Under the pieces are notes generated by a model. That model was not told the DNA's origin and ran no database searches. It worked only from the letters and a program-made list of their open reading frames with translations. Made by a program: the position numbers and the translations under genes. A stretch of 64,000 bases of DNA from Sabellastarte sp. h YS-2021 (taxonomy: Eukaryota; Annelida; Polychaeta; Sabellida; Sabellidae): NCBI GenBank assembly GCA_964017235.1, contig OZ024928.1:154900881-154964880 (forward strand). The letters run 5' to 3'. Positions 17,876-29,310 of this stretch are shown piece after piece (position 1 is the stretch's first letter; every line of letters starts with the position of its first letter).

Positions 17876-18780
17876 TAAGAAATAGAGGCATCATTCACTA
17901 CCTTGACAAAAGAAAGGGCAATATCCTGACTAAAATTTTGATCTGACTGAATGTACCTCCACACACAATCCGACGTCCAGGAGTCATGATGCTTAATCTT
18001 CTGGGGATATGAGAGTTATAAGCAAGGGTAGCCCCTGAATGCCGGAAACTGTGGAAGGTAAAGTGATTAGGATGAAAAACCAATTTTGAATTTAGCTTTG
18101 ACACAACCTACCTGATCCTACTGTCAATAATAACCTGCCATTTACCTGCAGCATATAACTGAAAAAGAGGCTGGTCATCAGCTCTTGAATACATGGCCAT
18201 AGCTTTTCTGAGGGTTCTCACTGGACATAGTGAAGAGCCACGTAATCTTGCGAATTAGATCCCGAGTCTGCCACGTCTTAGACCATTTAATGGTCACTTT
18301 CATATATCCAGGTTCAAATTAAATATCACCTGGAGTGTGGTGCCTAGAGGGGTCAAATGTCCTGACAGCACGACGGGCGAAATTGGAAATCCTCATGAAT
18401 CCAAAAAGGCCACAAAAAGATGGCTTTGAATACTTGACCTGCAAAGATGTAGTTACATTCGTGGACTAGACTTTTTAAAACCTGTAATGACAAAATATTT
18501 CTTTTCACGACTGTCAGTGGTCTGTTGATTTTTAATGATCTAATGAAATACCTAACTTTTGGATGATCTAAGATAGCATAATCCAAATCATACATAATAA
18601 ACTTTGGCTTAATGGCCGAGACATGATTTGCAACAATATTCACAGAAACATTATTTCTAACTAAATATTCCAAATAGGCTAAAATAGTGACCACAGTGAC
18701 ACCTTTCAAACTGATTTTACTGCACAGACAAAAGCCACAAAAACCCTGAATAGCATGCTGTAACACGAGGACTTTGTCAG
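17876..18780 (-). pseudogene. Element G tyrosine recombinase, broken
   Basis: The N-terminal part reads TILAYLEYLVRNNVSVNIVANHVSAIK, like the core-binding domain of element H YR. The catalytic part keeps FHSFRHSGATLAYNS (HxxR) and, after a frame change, WRYIQSDQNFSQDI with the likely nucleophile Tyr; the ORF ends near 17,876. The first catalytic Arg region (near 18,350-18,400) is frameshifted. Several other indels lie between. Confidence 0.75.
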
Positions 18781-18843
18781 TCTTGATTGTGCTTCTGCCA
18801 GGTGACGCAATGGCTTCTGACCTAAAACAAAGTGTAGAATCTG

Positions 18844-19405
18844 TCAGAGCATTTTTGACCTAAATCTAATAATTAAGCTCCAAGAGCTCAGCACTGTCAT
18901 CCATATTGGATCTTCAACTAATGAGGTTAACAATTGGCACTGTAACTCAGTGTTCCTCCACCTTGAAAGGAAATCAGCTGCTCTATTTTGTTTACCCATT
19001 ATGTGTACATATTTCAACTCTATATCATTTGTGGCTGCTTCCTGCCAAATCTTTCTGGCACAGGTTGCCAGAAAGGGGTCCCTGGTTCTACCTGAGTTCA
19101 GCACTTGCACCAATGCGTCATTATCGCACTTGACTAAGATAAGCTGCCTGTGCCAGATATGACCAAACACCCTGGTATCTACCAATATATTTATCATCTC
19201 CAAGTGAACTATTAATAGATTTTGGTAGTGTTTGACAATTGGAAGATGATACACTAAATTCTGATGTCTACCCCAAGACCTACCAGACAGGCATCAAGTT
19301 CAGTCACATGATTAGGTGGTTTGTGATCAAAGTAAGAGGTACCATTGTACTTCGACAAGAATTGAGTAAGCCACCTAATATCTCTGGAACTCAGGGGTCA
19401 ATGTG
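18844..19405 (-). pseudogene. Element G RNase H region
   Basis: Reading right to left, RDIRWLTQFLSKYNGTSYF, then LDACLVGLG, VHLEMINI, KCDNDALVQVLNSG and GKQNRAADFLSRW align with the RNase H of element H (DIAWFLEFL, LDASLTGLGG, VHLEMLNV, FCDNYSVV, SIADTLSR). There is at least one frame change near 19,255. Confidence 0.75.
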
Positions 19406-19805
19406 ATATGTGTGATGTCATAGTTGGTATGCAGAAGATCGAGCATCCTGTTAAAGGGGAAAGTTTTCGACCCGGGACGAAAATCTCAAATTACAATGAT
19501 CATACATTTGAAGTCTTTATATAACAAATAGCAACAAACACCACAGCTTACTGCTAATTAACATATCACCTTTGACAGCACTGATAAACTCTTCCAGACT
19601 AAAAGGGCATAAGTCCTCAAGGAGTTTTGTTACTTGATGCAGTTTTTTACTGTTTTAAAGTACACAAACTTTATTTAAATTTTCATCAGCAGATTCCTAC
19701 ACAAGTCCTGTACACAGCAGTTGTTAATTATCTGAGGTAGGTGTACATTACAATTCACTTGCCATGCAACATTAGTTTGTGTATTTTAGCATCACACTTG
19801 GCAGG
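19406..19805. other. Unassigned spacer inside element G
   Basis: AT-rich sequence between the RNase H and RT remnants. I find no clear match to element H here, so it may be inserted or badly decayed. Confidence 0.4.
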
Positions 19806-20029
19806 ATTTATTTATTTATTTGTTGTTTTATATCGCGTTCAACAGCCAGGGTCATATTGTGACGGGTAGTTTACAGGTGGAGGAAACCAGTGCATACTGC
19901 ACTGTAAACCACCGGGCATCAGCAAGTAACTACCAACTTTCCAACATGAAGCGCCCAGCACGAAATTCGAACCGGCGGCCTCAGAGGTTGGAGGCAAGAA
20001 CTCTAACCGCTACACCACCGAGCCCCCTC
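19806..20029 (-). mobile_element. tRNA-derived SINE, type 1, inside element G
   Basis: On the minus strand it starts with a tRNA-like head (GTGTAGCGGTTAGAG as box A, CCGGTTCGAATTTC as box B), a body with AGTTGGTAGTTACTTGCTG and GGTTTACAGT, and a tail GTTGAACGCGATATAAAAC ending in (AAAT)n. It shares head, body and tail with the SINEs at 40,761, 41,068 and 51,548. Confidence 0.8.
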
Positions 20030-20099
20030 ACACTTGACAGGAATGAAGGTTCATAAATGCTCTTTGACCCCTCGACTTTGGGCTTTAACAAATATGCCA

Positions 20100-21322
20100 G
20101 AAGGCTTGACACATTTGTGGATGTAAAGAAGATTACGCAGCTACAACTGCAGTTTGCGTCTAGTATAAAATTTTTTGCTAGACCATTCCTGGATCATGGT
20201 TGTAACCTGGTGCATTTTTTGATCTGGTATAGATACGGTAGCGTTGACGCCTAAACATACAGAAGTGGACGGACTGATGAGTTTTTTGGTGCTAACATCT
20301 AGGCCAAGTTGACGCATCAATTGAAGCAATGCGTAAAAAGAACAAGGTGCAACATCGGGCGTCGCGACCCCAACAAAATCATCAATGTAGTTTATGATGT
20401 TAAAAACCTTTTGACACACTGCATTACTGAGTCTCTGGAAAATTTGTGTCCCGTGACGACTCCCAAATGGGACGCACGTGTCAACGTATGAGACATCACC
20501 CCATTGAAGGCCTAAGAGGTCATAATCTCTGGGATCTAGTTTAATGTGACGGAACGCACGGCTGACGTCGACCTTGTAGATATATCAACCCCTGCCAAAC
20601 TTTTTCAACTCCTGTGTGATATGATGCCCTTAGAGGTCCTCAGTGGCCTAGTGGTTAGCAAGTTTGGCATCTAATCATAGGCTGTCACCTCTGTGGGTTC
20701 GAGTCCCACAAGTGGCAATTCTGAGGACCTGTCCCAATATGACCCTGGCTGTTGAACGGGACGTAAAACCCCAACTTTGACCTTTGATATGATGCCCAGT
20801 TGGGACTGTTAAACAAAATCAGTGGCTAGATAAGAATCTTTGTGTATACTGTCATTAACTGATGCCCCTTTCGGCCAGAAAAGGTCAATAATGACCCTTG
20901 TCAGAACCACTTTTTTTCCCTGGTCATAAAAGGAGAGAAATGAGTACTGGATGCTGTTGAAAAGGGCATAAAATTGCCAAACATCAGCTCCTCTTCCAGA
21001 TAGGCATCCACATGCTCTTGAAATTCCAAGGCAGATTTGTGATTCTTCTGATTACAACTGAGTTGAGAATTCCTTTTGAAGTCTAAGGGAAAGCCAAACT
21101 CAAGTAACTGAATAAGGTGGGAGTCCCAGTACACTTGTAAAACTTCCTTCCAGGCTGAGATTTTTAACTGAGAGGGAACAGGAATTCTACAGTGCAAGTA
21201 ATTTGGTTGACCACTAGCCTTGACCATGTTATGCATTTCAGTTGGTGATAAAGATTTAGATAAAGAAATAGGTGGTCGATAGTCAGACAAGTTCTTTATC
21301 ATGTCCGGCCAAGGGTCAGCCA
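20100..21322 (-). pseudogene. Element G reverse transcriptase, broken
   Basis: The N-terminal side reads QPNYLHCRIPVPSQLKI, LIQLLEFGFPLDF and a HVDAYLEEEL stretch matching element H (PNYQEARIPIVSGLNI, IKFGFPLSI, YLHKEIEL). The catalytic part reads NYIDDFVGVATP (YxDD motif kept) and LGLDVSTKKLISPSTSVCLGV. A SINE (20,630-20,785) and frameshifts separate the two parts. Confidence 0.8.
20630..20785 (+). mobile_element. tRNA-derived SINE, type 2, with 12-bp target duplication
   Basis: The head has box A TGGCCTAGTGGTTAGC and a canonical box B GGGTTCGAGTCCC; the tail reads GTTGAACGGGACGTAAAAC. The 12-mer GATATGATGCCC flanks it on both sides (20,618-20,629 and 20,786-20,797), so insertion by target-primed reverse transcription is clear. 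It lies in the RT remnant of element G. A reverse copy sits at 63,206-63,356. Confidence 0.92.
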
Positions 21323-21559
21323 TCTCACAAATGACAATTACTGTGTAAATGCTGCACCTTGCAGGATGCTGGCCTGGGGCAAGAGTCTTTTAGATGTGAA
21401 AAGTTGTGTCAGCCCCACCGGACTGGACCACAGCAAGAACAGAGAGACTGTTTACTTGGATCATTGTCACCAGACGGGACCAGAGGCCAGAGGGACAGAA
21501 ATGACTATCAGATGTCCCAAATGTGGCACACAACTGCCTGTAGGGTCCAGACTAAACCC

Positions 21560-23260
21560 GTTTGGGAACTTAGGAAGCCTTGGGGGCTGGACCCTAGGTA
21601 GTACAAATGTTGAAGGAGGGCTACACTCTCCCTTTCCAGTCAAGACCAAGCTTGACAAGGTCACCCAAAATTATCAACTGCTGTGTACATCCTCACAGGA
21701 ACCTATATTGGTTAGAGGCATTACATCAGCTTATGGACAAAGATGCAGTCGAGCCAGTTCAAAATCTCTGGGCTTCTTCATCCTTTCTTGGTTCCAAAAC
21801 CATACAACCATCAGGACCACCCTCCAACAATGGGAGTGGGTTACCTCAATAGATTTCAAGGATGCCTACTTCCATATACCAATACAGGAACAGTCCAGGA
21901 CATTTCAAATTTCATGTCCAGGGTCGGACATACCAGTTCAAAGCACTGTCTTTTGGTCTGTCCACTGCACCCATGGAGCTCACTGTAGTAGCAAAGGAGT
22001 TGAAACTGATGGCCATACACATGGGTATAATAATCCACCAGTACTTAGACGACTGGTTGGTGAAAGCCACATCCCACCAGGTTTGTCTCCAGCATACAAC
22101 TGGTTGGTGAAAGCCACATCCCACCAGGTTTGTCTCCAGCATACACTAGATCCAGTGAAAATATGCCAAGTACTAGGTTGGCTGGTGAATTTAGAAAAAT
22201 CGGAACTGGAACCAAAAGCAGGTCTTCGAACTTGTAGGTTACCAGTTCGAGCTCATGGCCGGTCGGGTCCGACCTATACCGGACCGTTGGCTGAACCTTC
22301 ACAACAAAATACTAGAAATACTGTCACTACCGGCTTGTCCGGTCCAGCAGTTTATGTCTGATAGGTTTACTAATAGCCACAGGAAAGCATGTTCACCTAG
22401 GCCGACTTCATAGGAGACCCATACAGTGGCATCTCAAAAACAACTGGAGGGTACCAGAGTCACTAGAAAAGGTGATTCCAATACCAAGGTGATTACACCC
22501 ACATTTACAATGGTGGCTGCAAGAGGACAATGTCATTACAGGCCAATCATTACACCCAAATAAAATATGATCTGCAAATTTTTGCAGATGCATCAAAAGC
22601 AGGGTGGGGCGCTCACTTAAACGAACGCATATCAATTACCTAGAAGTCAAGGCAGTCTTTCTAGCCTTAAAAGAGTTCCAAGACCTCTGCATACACAAGA
22701 TAGTACTTGTAGAGTCGGACAACACCACAGTGGTGTCATACATAAACAAGGAAGGAGGCATGAGGTCGGGCCCACTTTGTGCTTTACTATGGAGAATCTT
22801 GACCTGGTGTACCAGAAATCAAGTGATTCTCAAAGGCAGACACATTCCAGGAGTGTGGTCGCAGACAAGCTGTCCAGGCTAGGCCAGACCACCCAAACAG
22901 AGTGGTCTCTCCAGGAGGTCTTCCAAGCAATATGCAACAGGTGGCACCGGCCTCAAATAGACCTGGTTCAACAACAAGTTGCCTTTGTTTGTGTCACCGG
23001 TACCGGATCCCCTGGCCACAGCAGTGGATGCACTCAGGCTGCCATGGTAGGATCAGGAAGCATACACCTTCCCACTATCAGCCATATTGGGCAAAGCGGT
23101 GATGTTGCAGGACTCCCCATGCAAGAGAATCATTCTCATTGCTCCGGGGTAGCCCAACATGCCTTGGTTTTGGGATCCAGTGGCCATGTCCAGTCAAATC
23201 CCACTGAGCCTGCCCAATCTGCCCAACCTGTTGACACAACCATTCAATCAGATCCGTCAC
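21560..23260 (+). pseudogene. DIRS copy D RT/RNase H/methyltransferase-like remnant
   Basis: Motifs in several frames: SIDFKDAYFHIPI, TYQFKALSFGLSTAP, YLDDWLVKA (YxDD kept), then YLEVKAVFLAL, SDNTTVVSYINKEGG and ADKLSRLGQTTQTEWSL, and PWFWDPVAMSSQIPL from the methyltransferase-like end. A 47-base tandem duplication lies at 22,053-22,146. Sequence between RLFLVPKP and the catalytic region is partly deleted. It is non-functional. Confidence 0.85.
22053..22146 (+). repeat. 47-base tandem duplication inside DIRS copy D RT
   Basis: Two copies of a unit starting CTGGTTGGTGAAAGCCACAT follow each other with period 47, just after the YLDD motif. The duplication shifts the frame. Confidence 0.9.
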
Positions 23261-23279
23261 AGAAATCTGACAAATCTTA

Positions 23280-24366
23280 TTCTCGATGCACGACTCCTGG
23301 AGCCTCAGCATTCGAGGAGCAGGGCTTCTCTGAGGCGGTGGCAGCAAGAATTGAGACTCCTCAAAGGGGATCAACCAGATCAGTCTATGAGGCAAAGTGG
23401 ACCATTTTTACAAGTGGTGCGTCACTAATCAGGTGGACCTCAGGGTACCCCTGTAAAGTCAATTGCTGACTTCCTTATGTACCATATGAGGACAGGAAGC
23501 TACAGCCCAGCACCATTGATGGTTACAGTTCAGCCATTGCTGATAAACTGGGAAATTTACCCTTCAACACCAGCAAGGACAAAAAAAAATCTCGCTCGTC
23601 TTCTGGATAGTTTCCACAGAGACAGACCCAAAGGCAGGAGGGGCATACTCTCCTGGAACCTCTCACTGGTCTTGCACCAGCTGAATAAGGCTCCGTTTGA
23701 ACCAATTAAGGAGGCCTCCTTGAAGCATTTGACCTTCAAGATGGTATTCCTCTTGGCTCTTGGGTTGGGCAAACGCAGAAGTGAGATTCATGCTTGGCAA
23801 AACAAAAATATTAGACACCAATCCGATTGGTCAACAGTGTCCCCGTATCTATCTACCCAGCTTTCTATCCAAAATCAGCTGGCTAAGAGGGTACAGACAG
23901 TGTGGCCCCAGTGGTTATAACAGCCCTGGCCCCATCTCTGGATAGGTTCCTCAAGTCTGACAGGTCCCTCTTTCCGGTTAGAGCATTGCGCTACTATTTG
24001 GACAGGACCTCAGACCTCAAGTAGAATAAGGAGGTGGTTCTTGTTTCCTTTAAGAAAGGTTTCGACAAAGACATCTGCCTCTATCTCCTCCTGGATCAAG
24101 CAGACTGTGATCCTATGTTATGAGCTCTCTGACCAGGAGGCCCACTCTTTACATCACGTTAAAACCCATGATGTTAGGGCCTTTGCTGCTCTTAAGGTCT
24201 TCCAGTTGGGAGTCTCCTTAGATCCAATATTGTCAGCCTGCCACTAAAGTCACATAATACCCTCACACAGTTCTATCTGAAGCGTGTGGCTTGGGCTGAC
24301 TCAGAGCTTTACCAATTGGGCTCGGTATTGGCTGCTCAACAGATCCACAGGTGGCCCTTGGATTGA
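23280..24366 (+). pseudogene. DIRS copy D tyrosine recombinase, frameshifted
   Basis: Recognisable segments are the start RIETPQRGSTRSVYEAKW, RLLDSFHRDRPKGRRG, KRRSEIHAW (catalytic Arg), HDVRAFAAL (HxxR), a damaged SACH where TGG of CHWK has become TAA, and FYLKRVAWADSE. An A-run near 23,580 and other indels break the frame. Confidence 0.85.
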
Positions 24367-24519
24367 GGAGATTTGTATATATGTTATATATGTACATAGT
24401 GTAAACAGCTTCTACATGTACATAGTATTAAAAAAAAACCTTCGGGAGGTTCATTTGCATTCTGGGACTGAACTCATCCCTCTCTTCCCCCTACCTCAGA
24501 GCACGTCTGTTGAAAAGGC

Positions 24520-24537
24520 GGGGGGGGGGGGGGGGGG
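24520..24537 (+). repeat. G18 tract, 3' region of DIRS copy D
   Basis: A run of 18 G lies 3' of YR, in the same place as the G runs of copies A, B and E, and is followed by CGACGTCGGTATACCC. Confidence 0.85.
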
Positions 24538-24740
24538 CGACGTCGGTATACCCCCGGATAACCGGCTGCTGGCAACCGACCATGGCCTTGCAGGATTTCC
24601 TGACCTTAAGGTCAACCCAGGCCTGGGCCTATAGGTCTCCTGACGAAGTCAGCCTAGACCGTAGGTTAAAATTTGCTATCATTTGTGAGTTCACATAAGT
24701 CCCTAGTAACTTACCTGCTGACCAAGTGGTAGTTATTCAG

Positions 24741-24834
24741 CAATTGTCCATTGGATAGGATGTATTAATGCAATAAAATTTCAAATTTAATAAGTAAATT
24801 TAATTTTTATAAGTTAATACCCTATCCAATGGAC
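24741..24834 (+). repeat. Internal complementary region of DIRS copy D
   Basis: Same structure as in copy A, from CAATTGTCCATTGGATAGG to CCTATCCAATGGACA. Confidence 0.88.
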
Positions 24835-24895
24835 ACACAAGACCCTCCCAACCAACCCCGCTATCAGCTTACTAGGGGTCTAGAGGTTTAGACAA

Positions 24896-25122
24896 TGAAA
24901 AAGATGATATGACGTCACATTGTCTAGATAGGAAGGAAGTATGAGGCGCCATCTGGGGAGTGCACAGTACTGGGTAGACCGGCCAGCTTGTGGGGGCATT
25001 ATGCACTCATATAAGATGACTTTTTCTGTCGTTTGGCGGGCCGGTCTGCGCCGACCGGATAAGCAATTGTCCATTGGATAGGGTATTAACTTATAAAAAT
25101 TTACTTATTAAATTTGCAATTT
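24896..25122 (-). repeat. Right inverted terminal repeat of DIRS copy D
   Basis: Contains TGACGTCA (24,910), GTCGTTTGGCGGGCCGGTC, CAATTGTCCATTGGATAGG and the AT-rich tail. Its left partner is absent because the copy is 5'-truncated. Confidence 0.88.
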
Positions 25123-26280
25123 TGGACTACTGACAGTTTGACTTGCATTCTTGCTGCTCAATCCTGTACTTACAACTGAGCAGCCCCTTGCTCATTTTTG
25201 AGAACTTCTTACTGAAAGCACAATCTTTCTCCGAATGACTCATGATTCGGCCCTGAGACAAGCAATGTGAACAAATATGCCAATGTGTTTTGCCATTGAC
25301 TTTGTGGTCTTCGTGAAAGCGACAAGCATTGTTTTGGAAGGCCGCGCAAAACCAGGGTTTTTTTAAATCATTGCTTCTTGCCCAATTTCGTTTGTGAGAT
25401 GTATGCTTTTTGGCATGTGCCTGCGTATTTAATCTATTCTATGTGTGTCAGACCACTTAAGAGACCCCCGCTCCATCTCACATAGGAGCACCGCGTGTGA
25501 AGCCTTAGCACTTGCCCAGGAGAAATCATTATCTGTAGCATCCTCCCGAGTTCTGCTAAATATTGAAGTATATTGTCCTTATATTTTTGATTTTCTTCCT
25601 CAAGAACATTTTTGACAAAGCCTAGAATAAATTGTGTCAAATTCAACTGGTCATATGAAATTCTGTGTTTTGTCCCCCCCCCCCCCCCCCCCCCTTAAAA
25701 TATGCTCATGAAGTCAGGATACTTTGTGAGAAACTAAGACATCTACTGCCCCCCCTTTTATTTTATTCTCTGACCTTGATCATTACCTTGGGACTGCTGG
25801 GTTCAAGTCAAACTGCCAATTTTATTATCTATCTTGTGCTGTACTACGTCCGAGGCTCTAATTTCTGACAGAGTTGGCAAATCAAAATCATCATCTGATA
25901 AATCACTTGTAGAGTACAAAACTTTACTTTTACTTTTTGAGTGAGAACCAGACTTTTTACTTAACTTGGCCATGTCCTTCTTGTGATGCTTCTGACTGCC
26001 TCCAACTGCTATCTCTTCTTGAACCACGTCCAGCCGCTTGCTCACTCGCCTCAGTTCTTGCAAAATCTGGATCTGCACATCCCCTGTGATACTGTCCTCT
26101 GCTCCCAACTGTGCCTCTTGGTCTGAAGCTGATGGCCGTGGTCCCTTTAACTTTACAGTTCTGTCCTCCAATCATTGGGACAGTCTTGGCACTATTCTTC
26201 TTCGACACCTTGACACTCTGAGCGCTCATAACATGGTTACTGGTGACAGAAACATTGTCCTCTAATAGTTCTTCTGACAG
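25123..26280 (-). pseudogene. Element G gag, separated from its RT by DIRS copy D
   Basis: Reading right to left from about 26,229: a Lys/Ser-rich N-terminal part (KKDMAKLSKKSGSHSKSKSK) after a coiled-coil-like stretch (ILQELRRVSKRLDVVQEE), a middle part (NILQYLAELGRMLQ) and a C-terminal cluster ACRFHEDH...HWHICSHCLSQGRIMSHSEKDC. The last aligns with element H gag (VCKFFNEG...RHICTFCFKQGRSMSHPESKC). A C21 tract (25,674-25,694) and frame changes interrupt it. Confidence 0.75.
25674..25694 (+). repeat. C21 homopolymer
   Basis: A run of 21 C inside the gag remnant of element G. It may be a slippage product. Confidence 0.85.
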
Positions 26281-26984
26281 GTCTTTTGGATCACTATTTT
26301 TTGTATTTTTGTATTTGTTTTTTGTATTTTTTTACCGGTTGGTGGATAGTGTCTTTCATTACAGTTCGAACACTAACCCTTATGTTTCCCCATATTCAAT
26401 GTTAAGAACGTTTAAGTACTGAAAAACATACCCTTTGGGCATTGAGAACGCTGTGGCTAGCCAAGATCAGATCCAATTTGTTTACAAACCATGCAAGGGT
26501 GCAAAATATAGGGTAGACCATCCCTTTGTGGTGAACCAAACTAAGCCTGAGGTTGTCTAGATCACAGCGTTTGTCAGTAATCAGTTGAAGTCAGCAGACA
26601 CAGTTCTTGGTATGAAATCACAATTCCAAGTTCATAACAGTCAGTAGTCTATCAATTATATAAAACCAGTACATTAATAAGTATTCTATGTAAATATGTA
26701 TAAGCTAAAACGTCTCTGTAGCACTAAAAACTTGTAAATAAAAACATAAAAAAAAATTTAATAAGTCAATCCAAAAACTATTCCAGAGCAAAATTTTCAG
26801 TCTGTACACTCTGGTTCCACAACATAAACTGATTTTTGCCTCCAAAAGCTATGATGCTATTGATGCCCAACCAATGAAATGCCCCCATTCAAAAGGTGCC
26901 CCAGTGACAAGAAATGCCTTCCCAGAATACCAAATGCTAACCCCAGAAATACTTAAGCAGCAGTCCCACTTCCCCGGGGTGAGA
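26281..26984. other. Unassigned sequence
   Basis: This may include the 5' terminal part of element G (expected just right of gag), but I see no direct-repeat partner. There is no coding potential. Confidence 0.4.
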
Positions 26985-27129
26985 GACTGACATTCGTGAT
27001 GTCTGGACACCACTACTGAAAAGTGTAAGAGATAGAGCAATTTCGAGCGAATTTTTGACCCGCAGGGTAATACAAGGGTATCCTGCGCAAAGGGGAAAAA
27101 CTTCAATTTTCGCCACTTTTTGGCGGCCA

Positions 27130-27410
27130 TTTTGGATTTTAGTGGAAAAAGTGAGTAATAGTAATATAATCATATGACTTATAACTCTCAAACTATTGCA
27201 TTTAGAGTATTTTGTTCAAATATGTTGTTCAGGTACTTTCTCCACAGCTACAACATGGTCAGTTATTTGGAAGTGTATCTTCATAGCTAAGTGAATAATA
27301 GCTACTTTGTCAATTTTTAATGGTAACCATGAGTAAATGGCTTATATCAAAAGTATTGCAGCTACACAATTTATCTCAAATATGTTCAAATATCTACTTT
27401 TTTTTAACTG
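27130..27410 (+). repeat. Different repeat embedded in the satellite, shared with 50,400-50,750
   Basis: Motifs TTTTGTTCAAATATGTTGTTC, TAGCTAAGTGAATAATAGCTAC and ATGAGTAAATGGCTTATATC correspond to TTTTGTCAAATATGTTGTTC, TAGCTGAGTAATAGCTAC and TGAGTAAATCACTTATATC near 50,400-50,750. It interrupts the 145-bp unit order. Confidence 0.65.
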
Positions 27411-28844
27411 TGACATATTAAAGTTTCATACTTGTTGCTCAATGTACAAGTGAGTAATGGCTACTTTATTGCTACTTTTAGTGAAAATGTGAAAAATTAC
27501 AAATGTCTTGAAAACTGTAGGAGATTTCAACCAAATTTTTGACCCATAGGGTAATACAAGAGTATTCTGCATAAAGGGGGAAAGTTTTAATTTTCGCCAC
27601 TTTTGGCGGCCATCTTGAATTTTAGCAGAAAATAAAACATTGTATATATCTACGAAACTGTAGAAAAAAAAAGAGATAGAGCAATTTTGAGCAAATTTTT
27701 TTACCCATAGGGTACAACGAGAGTATCCTGTGCAAAGGGGAAAATTATCAATTTTTGCCACCTATGATGGCCATCTTGAATTTTAGCGGAAAATAAAAAA
27801 TTGTAAATATCTCCAAAACTGAAAGAGAGAGAGAGCAATTAATTTTGAGTGAATTTTTACCCATAGGGTAGTACAATGGTATACTGTACAAAAAGGAAAA
27901 ATTGAATATCTTGACATTAGAGGAAAATAAAAAAATGTAAATATCTCGGAAACCGCAGATAGAGCGATTTTGAGCGAATTATTGACCCATAGGTTGGTAC
28001 AGGAGAATCCTGTGCAAAGGGGAAAAAATTCAATTTTCACCACGTTTTGCGGCCATCTTGGATTTTAGCGGAAAATAAAAAATTGTAAATATCTCACAAA
28101 CCAAAAGAGATTTCGATTTCGAGTGAATTTTTTATGCATAGGGCATTACAGTGGTATCCTGTACAAAAAGGAAAAATTTCATTTTTCGACACCTTTGGCA
28201 GCCATCTTGAATTTTAGCGGAAAATAAAAGTTTGTAAATATCTCAGAAACCCACAGAATTTTTGACCCACAGGGTAGTACTGGAGTAGCCTCTGCAAATG
28301 AAAATTTTTTCAATTTTTGCCACTTTTGGCTGCCATCAAAGATTTTAGTGGAAAATAAAAAATTGTAAATATCTTGAAAACCGTAGATAGAGCGATTTTG
28401 AGCGAATTATTGACCCATAGGTTGGTACAAGAGAATCCTGTATAAAAGGGAAACATTTCTATTTTCACCACTTTTGGTGGCCATCTAGAATTTTAGCAGA
28501 AAATAAAACATTGAAAGTATCTCAAAAACTGTAACAGAGTGAATTTGAGTGAATTTTTTACCCATAGGGTACTACAGGAGCATCTTGTACAACAGGGAGA
28601 AATTTCTATTTTCACCACTTTTGGCGGTCATCTTGAATTTTAGCGAAAAATAAAGCATATCTCGGAAACCATAACAGATAGAGCTATTTGAGTGAATTTG
28701 TTACCCACAGGGTACTACAAGAGTATCCTCTGCAAAGGGTAAAAAAAATTTCATTTTCCCCACCTTTGGCGGCCATCTTTGATTTTAGTGAAAAATAAAA
28801 AAATTGGAAATATCTCGGAAATTGTAAGAGATAGAGCGATTTTG

Positions 28845-28895
28845 AGATATAGAAGTACTGTATTTATACTCAGCGCAATATCTCCATATACTACA
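28845..28895 (-). mobile_element. SINE tail fragment
   Basis: The reverse complement reads GTCCTGTAGTATATGGAGAT then TGCGCTGAGTATAAATAC, identical to the 3' end of the SINE at 29,311-29,636. It explains the longer satellite spacing here (213 in place of about 145). Confidence 0.75.
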
Positions 28896-29310
28896 GGACT
28901 CAATTTTGAGCAAGTTTTTGAACCATAGGGTAGTAGAAGAGTGTCCTGTCCAAAAGAGAAAAATTTCAATTTTTGTACCTTCTGGCGGCCATCTTGGGTA
29001 ACCAAACAAAAAAAACCTGTAAATGTCTTTGAAACTATAACAGAGAAATGTACTCATGGGTATCATGGGTTGGCATTACACACATTAATGTGTTCCTGTA
29101 TTCTATCCACTAATTTCTCTATTCATCCGGCTACTTCTTTACAGGGCGTCATACTTCTAGTGTACATTTTCCTTTCTTTTGGATTTTTTTGTACACATTA
29201 TTTCTTCCCCTTTAATACTCGGTGGGAGATATACGTCGTGACAGTGGTCTTGTTTGAAATGTCTTGTTTTGATACTTTTCACACATTTTCTCTATCTTAA
29301 GTGATATTGC

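Larger units (their letters stand above)
17634..21323 (-). mobile_element. Ngaro-like YR retrotransposon G, 3' part (RT, RNase H, YR), decayed
   Basis: A minus-strand relative of intact element H. In element order it has RT (from 21,322 down), RNase H and YR, then stops at the end of DIRS copy C, so its 3' terminal repeats are missing or replaced. Its gag lies on the other side of DIRS copy D (25,123-26,280), so D interrupts G near the gag/RT boundary. Two SINEs sit inside the RT to RNase H span. It is heavily frameshifted. Confidence 0.8.
21324..25122 (+). mobile_element. DIRS-like copy D, 5'-truncated
   Basis: This begins abruptly at the gag/ORF2 boundary (AAATGACAATTACTGTGTAAAT, also seen at 3313 in copy A) and runs through RT, RNase H, methyltransferase-like domain and YR to an A-rich stretch, a G18 run, the internal complementary region and the right terminal repeat. 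It has no left repeat or gag. The right boundary lies at the TTTGCAATTTT core near 25,122. It is of the copy A subfamily and lies inside element G. Confidence 0.9.
26985..29010 (+). repeat. Satellite of about 145-bp period, 10-11 units
   Basis: Units contain AAATATCTCGGAAACC, GAGATAGAGCGATTTTGAG, GACCCATAGGGTA, TATCCTGTGCAAAGGGG, TTTTGGCGGCCATCTTG and ATTTTAGCGGAAAATAAA in that order. The last motif recurs near 27,613, 27,775, 27,912, 28,057, 28,207, 28,337, 28,484, 28,632 and 28,777, giving spacings of 130-162. Short ORFs on the minus strand are by-products of the repeat. Confidence 0.88.

Noticed and set aside
26849-29066. Series of minus-strand ORFs of 80-110 codons
   Set aside because: They are by-products of the 145-bp satellite: the same peptide words recur in each unit and there is no independent coding signal.
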